Source: Paraprevotella sp. (GTDB taxonomy: Bacteria > Bacteroidota > Bacteroidia > Bacteroidales > Bacteroidaceae). Taken from it: 15,747 bases of DNA. The translations under genes and the position numbers were made by a program. This document shows, piece after piece, positions 1 to 8,655 of this stretch. Numbering within the stretch: position 1 is the stretch's first letter; each line of letters begins with the position of its first letter. The notes beneath the pieces are model-generated. The model worked only from the letters and a program-made list of their open reading frames with translations, searched no databases and had not been told where the DNA came from. Location of the stretch: the NCBI GenBank assembly GCA_017425765.1, contig JAFOXE010000171.1:1-15747 (forward strand). The letters run 5' to 3'.

Positions 1-2817
1 AAGGCGTTTGATAATATAACTGTCAAGGCAGTTTTAATGCCTATTCATCCTGAAAAACTAACGATTGGTTCGTGGGAGATTAAGGCAGATGCAGAACACA
101 CCCAATTAACGCTTACAGAAGTGCTTAGCGGTTCAGGTGTCTTAGACATTCCCGCTGAGTATGAATATGATGGTAAGACATATACTATAGCTGCTCTTGC
201 ACCGGGTTTTCTAAAGGGCAATAAGAACGTGACTTCACTTTTATTGCCCGCAACCATTGTGGATATGGGCGAAGAAGTCATGAACAAAAAGAACGAGATG
301 TCGTGGGTAGGTGATGGCTCAAACAACCGTACATTTGACCTAGACGAATCGATTCCCGGTGCGGACGAGTGGCGATTTATAGCTCACGTTACTACTGATG
401 GAACAAATTATAATGAATGGGGCTCTGGTCTTATTGCCACCGGAACTAATGCCTTGGCCACATATTATAATAATGGTTTTCAGTTTTATCTGTCGAAGAA
501 CGGAAACATGGTAATGAAATGTGCCTCTGTGCCCACGTATGAAGGTGTTGCCTTTACAAACAAGTTAGGCAGTTCGTTTACAATTGATATGCGTCATTTT
601 GTTGGAGGCAAAGTGGTAACCACGTTGACCGGTGCAGATGGAAAAAGCGAAACGATTACACTAGAAACCGGAACCAAGTTGGCCGATATTACTAAAATCT
701 GTTCGTCTATACCTAAGGGGGTGAACATCACCAAGATGTATTTTGAGCATGGCGAGATAGATGAAACGATGTATTCATGGGGCAACAAATCGGCAAGTGA
801 GCAAAAAACAATAGCTCTTACAAACGCTCTTTCCAACATGGAGGGATGGACATTACTTGCCGAGGTGACTCACAAAGGAATGCCATTTAATGAGTGGGGA
901 TCCTCGATCCTTTCGACCGGTAATGATGCTTTTGCTGAAAACTTTGCAAAGGGATTTCAATACTACCTGAAGTCGGATGGTAGATTGGTGTTTAAGTTTG
1001 ATGGCAAGACAGAGGACTTCTATACGCTTCCGGTAGAAGGTAATTTTAAAATTTGGGGTACGTTTGACGGAGTAAGTCGTTACGACTTTACATTGATTAC
1101 TGCAGATGGCCGTTGGGAAACCAAGACATTCCATTCGCTTTTGAACCCCGTATCCACATTGTCGTATGGTGTGGCATCGGGTACTATGATAAACATGAAG
1201 GTGAATCGTGGTGAAGGAGCACTTTTCCCAGGATGTACAAAACTGACTCAGATTGCGGTGGACGAAAAGAATCCGCTTTACGCATCAATCAACAGTGCTC
1301 TATATGACAAAGGTGGTTATACCTTGTTGCGTGTGCCCGAGGGATTACAGAAAACCACCTACACATTGGCACCCAACACCTTCCGTATCGGTAGAGAGGC
1401 TTTGCATGGTGCTCAAACCGTGGAGCGTGTGTCGACAAAGGGAGTTGCAAACTTGAGCCACGTGGCGCCGTTGACACTTCCATATGGTAAGAACTATTTG
1501 CAGGTTGAGGCCGAGCAATGTGCTCAATATGCCGATAATTGGACGTCACCTTTATTGGTGTCGGTTGCTGCAGGAACTGAGCAGAATACCGACGTTTTGG
1601 AGTATGCAGATGCCGTAGAGATTTGTGCAAACTCTTCGGCAAGCGGTTCTTTGTCGGTCGATATGCCCAATGTACATCGTCTGCTTCAATATACTTTTGC
1701 TGCAGATAAAGCCGTTGTGCTCTACTTCCCCACAGCGGTAAAGCGTTTGACTATTTTAGAAGATACCAAGAAAACGGTACTCACTCCTGCCGAAGGCTTT
1801 ACCTTCTATATGTATAATAATGGTGTTTTTGTGGAGCAAAACGCAGCCACATGGAACAGCATCCCGGCCGGTGTGTATGTACTGATGCCTAAGAATGGAG
1901 TGACCGCCAACCGGCAAGTGTGCTTTGATATGGGAGCCGTGACAACAACTGTTGCAGCAACCGGAGTAGGTGGTAATGGAACTTTAAGTGCTCAGAAGAA
2001 TGTGCAAAACGTTTATGGTTTTGTTGCCGAGAAGTCGTTGTTCCAACCTGTATCTGAGGTTGCACCTTTTGCTGCTTATCGAGTGTCTGACGGTGGAGAA
2101 GTTGCTCTTCCATTCCTACAAGGCTACGAGATTTTGACCTTAAACGACACAGAAACCACGTTTACGATGCCCTCAAATCCGTTTGCCGCATTGACCATGA
2201 ATCGAACCTTTAGAGCGGGCGATCGTTGGAATACATTGTGCTTGCCTTTTGCCATCACGCCCTCACAAGTTGGCAAATATTTTAGCAAGGTGGTGGAACT
2301 AGCCGATGTAAGTACTTCTGACGAAACTGGCACTACACTGAACTTCACCGAGGCATCCGGCATAGAGGCCGGCAAGGCCTATTTAGTAATGGTTGACGAA
2401 GACCGTGCCACTACGAACTTCGGCAATGTGTATTTGGAATCCGAAGTGCCTACCGAGCAGGCTGTGGATAAGGTTACATTTGTAGGTAATTACGAAAAGA
2501 TGACTTTGTCAAATAATGAATATTTCATTAGCAACAATACGTTCTACTATGCTACGTCCGAAGCTCCGGCTACGTTAAAAGGTTATCGTGCCTATCTGTT
2601 AATGTCCGATGGCGAGTCGCTCGTAAAACAAATGAACATAGGTATAAATGGTGCCATTACTTCTATCAACAAAATTGATACAGACATCGAGGATGTAAGG
2701 GTATCAGTGTACAGTCTGAGTGGTGTGATGCTACGTTACAATGTGTTACGTTCAGAGGCTTTGAAAGGATTACCCAAGGGTATGTATCTTGTGAATGGAG
2801 AAAAAGTGGTATATTAA
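1..2817 (+). CDS. Modular BspA-like leucine-rich surface protein with sorting domain, 5' end missing
   Basis: The reading frame is open from base 1, so the gene starts upstream and 938 residues are visible. Residues below are counted from the Met codon at base 37, which is probably internal. A leucine-rich stretch of BspA type lies at about 28-82 and resumes at 395-440 (FPGCTKLTQIAVDEKNPLY). Between them sit two copies of a module of about 140 residues (96-240 and 255-392) that reads like a beta-sandwich, LamG/ConA-like fold. Two further related modules follow (about 557-684 and 722-856); the second holds the WNTLCLPF motif I know from Prevotella surface proteins. The last 50 residues (877-926), with VYSLSG and GLPKGMYLVNGEKVVY, look like a type IX secretion C-terminal sorting domain. 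The likely role is an exported, surface-anchored adhesin or glycan-binding protein. Family assignment of the inserted modules is inference; the ligand is unknown. Confidence 0.8.
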   Translation, partial: KAFDNITVKAVLMPIHPEKLTIGSWEIKADAEHTQLTLTEVLSGSGVLDIPAEYEYDGKTYTIAALAPGFLKGNKNVTSLLLPATIVDMGEEVMNKKNEMSWVGDGSNNRTFDLDESIPGADEWRFIAHVTTDGTNYNEWGSGLIATGTNALATYYNNGFQFYLSKNGNMVMKCASVPTYEGVAFTNKLGSSFTIDMRHFVGGKVVTTLTGADGKSETITLETGTKLADITKICSSIPKGVNITKMYFEHGEIDETMYSWGNKSASEQKTIALTNALSNMEGWTLLAEVTHKGMPFNEWGSSILSTGNDAFAENFAKGFQYYLKSDGRLVFKFDGKTEDFYTLPVEGNFKIWGTFDGVSRYDFTLITADGRWETKTFHSLLNPVSTLSYGVASGTMINMKVNRGEGALFPGCTKLTQIAVDEKNPLYASINSALYDKGGYTLLRVPEGLQKTTYTLAPNTFRIGREALHGAQTVERVSTKGVANLSHVAPLTLPYGKNYLQVEAEQCAQYADNWTSPLLVSVAAGTEQNTDVLEYADAVEICANSSASGSLSVDMPNVHRLLQYTFAADKAVVLYFPTAVKRLTILEDTKKTVLTPAEGFTFYMYNNGVFVEQNAATWNSIPAGVYVLMPKNGVTANRQVCFDMGAVTTTVAATGVGGNGTLSAQKNVQNVYGFVAEKSLFQPVSEVAPFAAYRVSDGGEVALPFLQGYEILTLNDTETTFTMPSNPFAALTMNRTFRAGDRWNTLCLPFAITPSQVGKYFSKVVELADVSTSDETGTTLNFTEASGIEAGKAYLVMVDEDRATTNFGNVYLESEVPTEQAVDKVTFVGNYEKMTLSNNEYFISNNTFYYATSEAPATLKGYRAYLLMSDGESLVKQMNIGINGAITSINKIDTDIEDVRVSVYSLSGVMLRYNVLRSEALKGLPKGMYLVNGEKVVY
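322..756 (+). repeat. Protein-level tandem repeat, copy 1 (LamG/ConA-like module)
   Basis: Residues 96-240 of the surface protein, counted from the Met at base 37. This copy aligns with the next by eye: FIAHVTTDG, then NEWGSGLIATG, then GFQFYLSKNG. The order of a start strand, an NEWGS turn and a GFQ(F/Y)YL strand is kept. The two copies are diverged at DNA level, so the duplication is old or under weak constraint. Confidence 0.7.
799..1212 (+). repeat. Protein-level tandem repeat, copy 2 (LamG/ConA-like module)
   Basis: Residues 255-392 of the surface protein. The matching segments are LLAEVTHKG, NEWGSSILSTG and GFQYYLKSDG. Leucine-rich sequence resumes straight after it, so the pair appears inserted within the leucine-rich domain rather than appended to it. 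Confidence 0.7.
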
Positions 2818-2820
2818 ACG

Positions 2821-3036
2821 ATGATGATTATGAAGAACAAACGAAAATATGAAATACCACAAATGGAGGTGGTTATGATGCAAACGGATGAGTTAATGTT
2901 GGTAACCTCATCGGGTAGTGTATCCGGATCGACGGGAGGAAACGGTCCGTCTATAGGTAGTGGAGGAGCCAATACTAATCCCGGTATTGAAGCCGACGTG
3001 AAACATCAAGGCGTGCTTGAGCGTGATTTTTGGTGA
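2821..3036 (+). CDS. Small Gly/Ser-rich protein of unknown function, 71 aa
   Basis: I do not recognise a named family. Three in-frame ATG codons (2821, 2824, 2830) lie just after the stop of the surface protein, so translation is probably coupled; the start at 2830 (MKNKRKYEIP) is the most family-like but is not proven. Three parts are visible: a basic and hydrophobic head with YEIPQMEVVMMQTDELMLV, a Ser/Gly/Asn-rich middle (SSGSVSGSTGGNGPSIGSGG), and a charged tail ending in RDFW. There is no clear signal peptide, lipobox or membrane span. From memory, Bacteroidetes genomes carry many short proteins with a similar 'Y-x-x-P-x-x-x-V' head, a low-complexity middle and an aromatic, acidic tail. 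The position suggests a partner of, or passenger in, the surface-protein transcript. The reading frame runs to the edge of a strong terminator, which supports it as a real gene. Confidence 0.65.
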   Translation: MMIMKNKRKYEIPQMEVVMMQTDELMLVTSSGSVSGSTGGNGPSIGSGGANTNPGIEADVKHQGVLERDFW

Positions 3037-3058
3037 TTCTGTACATAGAGTCAAAAAC

Positions 3059-3099
3059 AGACGCAGGTGTCGTATGGTACGACACCTGCGTCTTGTTTT
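3059..3099. terminator. Bidirectional rho-independent terminator between surface unit and uvrA
   Basis: A perfect 15-bp inverted repeat (3060-3074 with 3078-3092) encloses a 3-nt loop, TGG, and one more A-T pair extends it at 3059/3093. On the plus strand it is followed by TTGTTTTA; read on the minus strand it is followed by TGTTTTTGA. It sits between the stops of two convergent genes (3036 and 3142), so it very likely terminates both. Confidence 0.9.
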
Positions 3100-3141
3100 A
3101 TTCACCTGAGCATGTGTAAGGTGCTTACATGCTCGTCTGTT

Positions 3142-5970
3142 TTAGGTGTGCTGAGCATCAGGAAGTTTGGCTTTGAGGAATTGGCCGGTGTGGCTTTCGG
3201 CGCATTGTGCCACCTCTGTCGGTGTTCCGCATGCCACAAGGTTTCCGCCACGATCGCCTCCTTCCGGCCCCAAGTCAATCACATGATCGGCACATTTGAT
3301 TACGTCCATGTTGTGCTCGATGATGATGAGCGAATGCCCTCGTGCCACCAAGGCGTCGAAAGCTGCCAGCAAGCGACGTATGTCGTGGAAGTGCAAACCT
3401 GTGGTGGGCTCGTCAAAAATAAACATTGTGGGGTCACTCTTCTCCATGCCCAGATAGTAGGCAAGTTTTACACGTTGATTCTCTCCGCCGGAAAGCGTAC
3501 TGCTGGATTGACCTAATTTAATGTATCCCAAACCAACATCTTGCAACACAATCAACTTCTTGGCTATCTTTTCTTGCCCATTTCCTGAGAAGAATTCGAT
3601 GGCTTGATTTACGGTCATGTTCAGTACGTCGTGTATGTTCTGACCGTGGAATTTTACTTCCAACAAGTCGCTCTTGAAACGTTTCCCATGGCACGATTCA
3701 CATTCCAAAACAAGGTCGGCCATGAATTGCATCTCCACCGTAACTGTTCCTTCTCCTTTACATTCTTCGCAACGACCACCTTCGGTGTTGAATGAGAAGT
3801 GCCCTGCTGTGAACCCCATTTGTTGGGCTAAAGGTTGTGCTGCGAATAGTTTTCGTATGTCGTCATACGCTTTTATATACGTAACAGGATTGCTTCGCGA
3901 CGATTTCCCTATGGGATTTTGGTCGATGAACTCTATTGCCTTGATAGCAGACACATCGCCTTTCAGTTCGCGGAACTCACCCGGACGTTCGGTTACCTCG
4001 TCTAAATGTCGTTTCATAGCGCGGTAGAATATATCGCGCACTAATGTGGATTTTCCCGAACCGCTGACGCCTGTTACTACCGTCATTACATTCAAAGGGA
4101 ACTTAACGTCGATGCCACGCAAATTGTTGGCACGTGCTCCTCGCACCTCTATGTAGTTGTTCCACGGACGATAAGAGGTGGGAACGGCAATTTGTTCGGC
4201 ACCGGTCAGGTACTTTACGGTATAACTTGGACTGTCTGCAGCATCGTTGGCCAATACTTTATCCAAGTCGCCTTGGAATACTACTTCGCCACCCAATCGA
4301 CCGGCTTGCGGACCGATGTCGATCACATAATCTGCCATACGTATTATATCTTCGTCGTGCTCCACCACGATTACGGTGTTGCCAAGAGCTTGCAGTTGGC
4401 GCAGTACACGGATAAGACGATCGGTGTCGCGACTGTGTAGACCGATGCTGGGTTCGTCCAAGATGTATAGTGAACCAACAAGGCTGCTACCCAAGGAGGT
4501 GACCAAATTGATGCGTTGACTTTCGCCTCCCGACAGCGAATTACTCAGACGGTTCAATGTCAAATAGCTTAATCCTACATCCAATAAGAGCTGCAGACGT
4601 GTGGTTATTTCGGTAAGTATGCGTTTGGAAATCTGCTGCTCGTGTTCGCTTAATTCCAGATGGTCAAAGAAGTTCTTCAACTCATACATAGGCAACTCAA
4701 CGAGGTCGGAAATGGAACGCCCGTTGATTTTGACATAGCTTGCTTCAGGGCGTAAACGAGTTCCATGACACTGCGGACATATTGTTTTGCCACGATAGCG
4801 AGCCAGCATCACGCGGTATTGTATCTTATACTGATTCTCTTCCAACATCTTGAAAAACGAGTCGATGCACACCTCCTCACGAGGGTCTGATGCATCGGGT
4901 CGTCCATGCCACAAATAATCCTTTTGCTTTTGTGTGAGCTGATAGTACGGCTCGAAAATGGGGAAGTTATCTCGTGTGGCCCGTCGGCAGAACTCGTTCT
5001 TCCACTCACTCATTTTCTCGCCTCGCCAGCATACTACCGCGCCGTCGTACACGCTAAGTTCTGAATTTGGAATAACGAGTTGTTCGTCAATGCCCATGAT
5101 GCGGCCGAATCCTTCGCAACGAGGACACGCTCCGGCCGGTGAATTGAAGGCGAACAAACTATCTGTGGGTTCCTCAAAGGTGATGCCGTCGGCCTCGAAA
5201 CGAGTAGAGAAAGAATGCAATATCTCGGAAGGGAAGAAACGCAACGAACATTCTCCATTACCCTCGAAAAATGCAGTTTCGGCCGAGTCGACAAGGCGTG
5301 AAATACTGTCTTTATTGTCGTCGCAAGACATACGGTCGATGAGTAGGAATAACGCCTTGGCTTCGGTGGCGGTAACGTCACCTCGCTCCAATTGTTGCAA
5401 GAAGTCCTCAATTCGAACCGTTTGTCCGTCTACTTCCAGACGACTGAATCCTTGTTTGAATAAGGTGTCCAAATGCTGCACCAAATTTCGTCCTTCCGGC
5501 AGTTTAATCGGCGTGAGCACACTGAAACGCGTACCTTTTGAGTACGACAACATGCACTGCACCACATCTTCTGTTGAATGTTTCTTTACCTCTTGCCCGC
5601 TTACCGGCGAGAAAGTACGCCCTATTCGTGCATACAGAAGGCGCAGGTATTCGTAGATTTCGGTGCTCGTGCCTACGGTAGAACGTGGGTTTCTGCTCGT
5701 AACCTTTTGTTCAATGGCAATGGCAGGAGGTATGCCTTTGATATAGTCACACTCCGGCTTGCTCATACGCCCTAGAAACTGGCGGGCATACGACGAGAGG
5801 CTCTCTACATAACGACGTTGACCTTCGGCATATAATGTGTCGAATGCCAAAGAAGATTTGCCCGATCCGGACAAGCCTGTAATGACTACAAGGCGGCCTC
5901 GGGGAATCTCCAAGTCGATGTTTTTCAGATTATTTACACGGGCTCCCTTAATCAGTATTGAATCATTCAT
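3142..5970 (-). CDS. uvrA: Excinuclease ABC subunit A (UvrA)
   Basis: UvrA is the cytoplasmic DNA-damage sensor of nucleotide excision repair; it dimerises, loads UvrB on the lesion and leaves. At 942 residues the protein is full length for the family. It has two ABC ATPase halves: Walker A GLSGSGKS at 32-39 and GVSGSGKS at 634-641, signatures LSGGES at 479-484 and LSGGEN at 826-831, and Walker B DEP at 505-507 and 853-855. Zinc-binding cysteine pairs are present at C282/C285 with C398/C401 and at C734/C737 with C757/C760. The segment at about 120-256 matches the UvrB-binding domain, which marks it as canonical UvrA1 rather than a UvrA2-type paralogue lacking it. The gene is transcribed alone, convergent with the surface unit and divergent from the GHL10 gene. 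No key residue appears to be missing. Confidence 0.98.
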   Translation of the reverse strand: MNDSILIKGARVNNLKNIDLEIPRGRLVVITGLSGSGKSSLAFDTLYAEGQRRYVESLSSYARQFLGRMSKPECDYIKGIPPAIAIEQKVTSRNPRSTVGTSTEIYEYLRLLYARIGRTFSPVSGQEVKKHSTEDVVQCMLSYSKGTRFSVLTPIKLPEGRNLVQHLDTLFKQGFSRLEVDGQTVRIEDFLQQLERGDVTATEAKALFLLIDRMSCDDNKDSISRLVDSAETAFFEGNGECSLRFFPSEILHSFSTRFEADGITFEEPTDSLFAFNSPAGACPRCEGFGRIMGIDEQLVIPNSELSVYDGAVVCWRGEKMSEWKNEFCRRATRDNFPIFEPYYQLTQKQKDYLWHGRPDASDPREEVCIDSFFKMLEENQYKIQYRVMLARYRGKTICPQCHGTRLRPEASYVKINGRSISDLVELPMYELKNFFDHLELSEHEQQISKRILTEITTRLQLLLDVGLSYLTLNRLSNSLSGGESQRINLVTSLGSSLVGSLYILDEPSIGLHSRDTDRLIRVLRQLQALGNTVIVVEHDEDIIRMADYVIDIGPQAGRLGGEVVFQGDLDKVLANDAADSPSYTVKYLTGAEQIAVPTSYRPWNNYIEVRGARANNLRGIDVKFPLNVMTVVTGVSGSGKSTLVRDIFYRAMKRHLDEVTERPGEFRELKGDVSAIKAIEFIDQNPIGKSSRSNPVTYIKAYDDIRKLFAAQPLAQQMGFTAGHFSFNTEGGRCEECKGEGTVTVEMQFMADLVLECESCHGKRFKSDLLEVKFHGQNIHDVLNMTVNQAIEFFSGNGQEKIAKKLIVLQDVGLGYIKLGQSSSTLSGGENQRVKLAYYLGMEKSDPTMFIFDEPTTGLHFHDIRRLLAAFDALVARGHSLIIIEHNMDVIKCADHVIDLGPEGGDRGGNLVACGTPTEVAQCAESHTGQFLKAKLPDAQHT

Positions 5971-5996
5971 AGGGTTGGATGAAGAAGATTTTGCTA

Positions 5997-6004
5997 CAAA
6001 GTTA
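5997..6004 (-). promoter_or_regulatory. Probable -7 promoter box for uvrA
   Basis: The minus strand reads TAACTTTG, a full match to the Bacteroidetes TAnnTTTG box. Twenty-six bases separate it from the uvrA ATG, similar to the other promoters here. I see no convincing TTTG box at -33. Confidence 0.55.
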
Positions 6005-6080
6005 AGAAAAAGGTGAAAGGAGTAGGTCGGTTGTTACTAAAAAAACGAATATATTATGTCTTTTTATACGCGCAAAGTTG

Positions 6081-6088
6081 TATTTTTG
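6081..6088 (+). promoter_or_regulatory. Probable -7 promoter box for the GHL10-GT2 unit
   Basis: TATTTTTG matches TAnnTTTG and ends 23 bases before the ATG at 6112. The region upstream is A/T-rich, but the -33 element is weak. Together with the uvrA box it makes 5971-6111 a divergent promoter region. Confidence 0.6.
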
Positions 6089-6111
6089 TAATCTAATTAA
6101 ATAAAAATGAG

Positions 6112-7608
6112 ATGAAGAAAATACACCTACTCTTTTGTACTCTTTTTATAATCGGTGTGCTTGATTTATCGGCACAACATGCTCCAAAACGTGAGTTTCG
6201 TGGAGCATGGATACAGTGTGTAAACGGGCAATTCAGTGGTATGGGTACCATTAAGATGAAGGCCACACTTACGCATCAGTTGGATGAGTTGAAGAAGGCC
6301 GGAATCAATGCAATCCTATTTCAAGTGCGTCCTGAGGCCGACGCTTTGTATGCAAGTAAACTTGAGCCTTGGAGTAGATTTTTGACCGACAAACAAGGTA
6401 AAGCACCTACGCCTTATTGGGACCCTTTGCAGTGGATGGTAGAACAATGCCATCAACGAGGTATGGAATTGCATGCATGGATTAACCCTTATCGTGCAAA
6501 AACCAAGGGAACAAAGGAGTTGGCAGCAAACCATCCTTATCGTCGTCATCCGGAACGATTTTTTACATATGATGGTTTGTTACTCTTCGATCCAGGTATA
6601 CCAGAAAATAGATCTTATATTTGCAGCGTGGTGACCGACATCCTTCGTCGCTACGATGTGGATGGTGTGCACATGGACGACTATTTCTATCCTTATCCAT
6701 CGCCCGGTCATAAGATACCGGATGATGCCACCTATCGTACGTACGGCAACGGGATGAATAGAGAAGATTGGCGTCGTGAGAATGTGAACCTATTCATTAA
6801 GCAAATGCGCGATAGTATACGTGCTGTGAAGCCGTGGGTGAAATACGGAGTGTCCCCCTTTGGTATATACCGCAACAAGAAGAGCGATCCGGTGGTGGGT
6901 AGTGCAACCCGAGGTTTGCAAAACTATGATGATTTATATGCCGATGTGCTCAAGTGGGTAAAAGAAGGATGGGTAGATTACAACATACCGCAAGTATATT
7001 GGGAGATAGGACATCCATCGGCCGATTATGACGTGTTGGTGCGTTGGTGGAGCGAACATGCAGGTGAACGTCCTTTGTTTATTGGACAGGATGTGGATAG
7101 AACCGTAGGTAAGGCCGATCCACAGAACCCTAACACACACCAAATGGCACGCAAGATGCATTTGCAACGCACGTTGCCCGGGATACACGGTAGTTGCCAA
7201 TGGTATGCCAAGGCTGTTGTGGACAACAAAGGCAACTATGCTACCGCTTTGCGTCAAAACTATCATCGTTATCCGGCTCTCCAGCCCGTGATGCCATGGA
7301 TAGACTATAAAGCGCCTAAAAAGGTAAAGAAACTCAAAGCTGTGTGGACATCCGATGGGTATATTCTGTTCTGGACACCTGCTCGTAGCCGTAAGGAGAT
7401 GGACCGTGCGATACAATACGTAGTGTATCGTTTTGAGAAGGGAGCAAAGGTCAATTTGGAATATGCCGAAAACATAATTGCTATTACGAACGAGCCGTTC
7501 TATAAACTTCCTTATGAGGATGGTTCGGAACGCTATACTTATGTGGTTACAGCCCTTGACCGTTTGCACAACGAGTCTAAACCTAGCAAAATAAAGGTGA
7601 AGTTGTAA
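6112..7608 (+). CDS. Secreted GHL10/YngK-family glycoside hydrolase-like protein with Fn3-like tail
   Basis: The product is 498 residues. A signal peptide covers about 1-21 (basic MKK, hydrophobic core, then LSAQ), so it is exported to the periplasm or beyond; there is no lipobox. Residues 28-395 match the GHL10 (DUF187, YngK-like) barrel: FRGAWIQCVNG at the start, ILFQVRPEADALY at 68-80, HAWINPYR at 121-128, and DVDGVHMDDYFYP at 182-194, whose acidic residues are the likely active-site ones. Residues 403-497 resemble a fibronectin type III domain (KKLKAVW, YVVYRF, YTYVVTALD). The family is thought to act on glycans, probably cell-wall or exopolysaccharide material, but the substrate of this protein cannot be read from sequence. 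It is the first gene of a likely unit with the glycosyltransferase 48 nt downstream. Confidence 0.88.
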   Translation: MKKIHLLFCTLFIIGVLDLSAQHAPKREFRGAWIQCVNGQFSGMGTIKMKATLTHQLDELKKAGINAILFQVRPEADALYASKLEPWSRFLTDKQGKAPTPYWDPLQWMVEQCHQRGMELHAWINPYRAKTKGTKELAANHPYRRHPERFFTYDGLLLFDPGIPENRSYICSVVTDILRRYDVDGVHMDDYFYPYPSPGHKIPDDATYRTYGNGMNREDWRRENVNLFIKQMRDSIRAVKPWVKYGVSPFGIYRNKKSDPVVGSATRGLQNYDDLYADVLKWVKEGWVDYNIPQVYWEIGHPSADYDVLVRWWSEHAGERPLFIGQDVDRTVGKADPQNPNTHQMARKMHLQRTLPGIHGSCQWYAKAVVDNKGNYATALRQNYHRYPALQPVMPWIDYKAPKKVKKLKAVWTSDGYILFWTPARSRKEMDRAIQYVVYRFEKGAKVNLEYAENIIAITNEPFYKLPYEDGSERYTYVVTALDRLHNESKPSKIKVKL

Positions 7609-7656
7609 ACATTATGAATCTGCAAAAGTTTTCTTTCTAAAAAACCGGTGTTGTGT

Positions 7657-8529
7657 ATGGAAAACGTAGGGGTAGTTTCGGTAATCATACCGATGTATAA
7701 CAAAGAGAAGAACATCGCTCGTACGATAGATTCTGTTCTAGCACAAGACTATCCGTGGTGGGAATTGGTGGTGGTTGATGATGGAAGCTCGGATGGTGGT
7801 GCGTCTGTGGTGGAGCGATATGAAGATGCCCGTATTCGATTGTATAGGAAGGAAAATGGTGGCGTGTCCGCTGCACGTAATTATGGAGTGCAGAAGTCTA
7901 CCGGAGAATATGTGGTATATTTGGATGCCGACGATTGTCTTGTGCCGTCATGTTTATCAACTCTGTTGTCGGTAATGAAGAAATACCAGGTTGACATTGC
8001 TGTGGGAAATATAAACCTATGTAATGGCGAACATATTTATCCCTTCTTAACATATCCAAAAGAAGGTCGCTTGACCAAAAGTCTACGTTCAATGTATTTG
8101 ATGGACGTGGTGTTGCGTACCGGTAATTATGTATTCCGCAGAGAAACAGCATTGTTATATCCCTTTAATGAGGCTTTGGCACGCTATGAGGATTATGAAC
8201 ACGTGATTCGCTTGCTGAAGGACTTAACGGTGGCTTATACCCCTCGGCCTGTAATGACTTATATGTTGGATAATCTTGGGTTAAGCATAAATCATGGAGC
8301 TTTTGAGAAGGATTTCATATCGTGTATGCCTCGTAGTTCTGCTTTATTTTGGGAGAAGATGCTTTATGGTTATCTTTTAGAGCAAGGTTTGCGTATATAT
8401 CCAGAAAAGCAAGATGAGTTGCTGAGTAAATATTCGCGTTATGTTCGTTACATGAAGTATGGTAAGATGATGGCCGATTTGTTGAAATGGCGCAAAAGTT
8501 GGCATAAGCGCTACGTGAAGTATTCGTGA
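7657..8529 (+). CDS. Family 2 glycosyltransferase
   Basis: A 290-residue GT-A fold transferase. The N-terminal domain starts with VSVIIPMYNKEKNI. It has the nucleotide-binding DDGS at 41-44, the NGGVSAARNYG motif at 67-77, and the metal-binding DADD at 90-93. The C-terminal half is less conserved and has no membrane span, so the enzyme is probably cytoplasmic or peripheral to the inner membrane. It moves a sugar from a nucleotide sugar to an unknown acceptor, typically in O-antigen, capsule or glycolipid synthesis. I chose the ATG at 7657 because the homology begins at once; a GTG at 7648 would add only three residues. It follows the GHL10 gene by 48 nt with no terminator between, so the two are probably co-transcribed. 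No capsule or LPS cluster surrounds it. Confidence 0.88.
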   Translation: MENVGVVSVIIPMYNKEKNIARTIDSVLAQDYPWWELVVVDDGSSDGGASVVERYEDARIRLYRKENGGVSAARNYGVQKSTGEYVVYLDADDCLVPSCLSTLLSVMKKYQVDIAVGNINLCNGEHIYPFLTYPKEGRLTKSLRSMYLMDVVLRTGNYVFRRETALLYPFNEALARYEDYEHVIRLLKDLTVAYTPRPVMTYMLDNLGLSINHGAFEKDFISCMPRSSALFWEKMLYGYLLEQGLRIYPEKQDELLSKYSRYVRYMKYGKMMADLLKWRKSWHKRYVKYS

Positions 8530-8655
8530 GCCCCTTTTCGCAAATCATTCTTATAATCTTGTAGGCAATATATAATTTTAATATAAACAGAGTCGAACGC
8601 AGCAAATCGTTTGTATAAATTAAGAGGTGATTAAACTCATTTAACCGAATATTTT

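Noticed and set aside
3067..3516. A 149-codon plus-strand frame overlapping the terminator and the uvrA 3' end
   Set aside because: It begins inside the terminator hairpin and is antisense to the conserved second ATPase half of UvrA.
4958..5656. A 232-codon open frame on the plus strand inside uvrA
   Set aside because: It lies fully antisense to well-conserved uvrA codons, has Ser/Arg-rich low-information sequence and no recognisable domain. It is a by-product of the codon use of uvrA.
6934..7569. A 211-codon open frame on the minus strand inside the GHL10 gene
   Set aside because: It is antisense to conserved GHL10 sequence, has no promoter-like box or motif, and its translation looks random.
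7648..7656. GTG start giving the glycosyltransferase three extra residues
   Set aside because: The ATG at 7657 fits the family start and is a normal codon; nothing supports the GTG.
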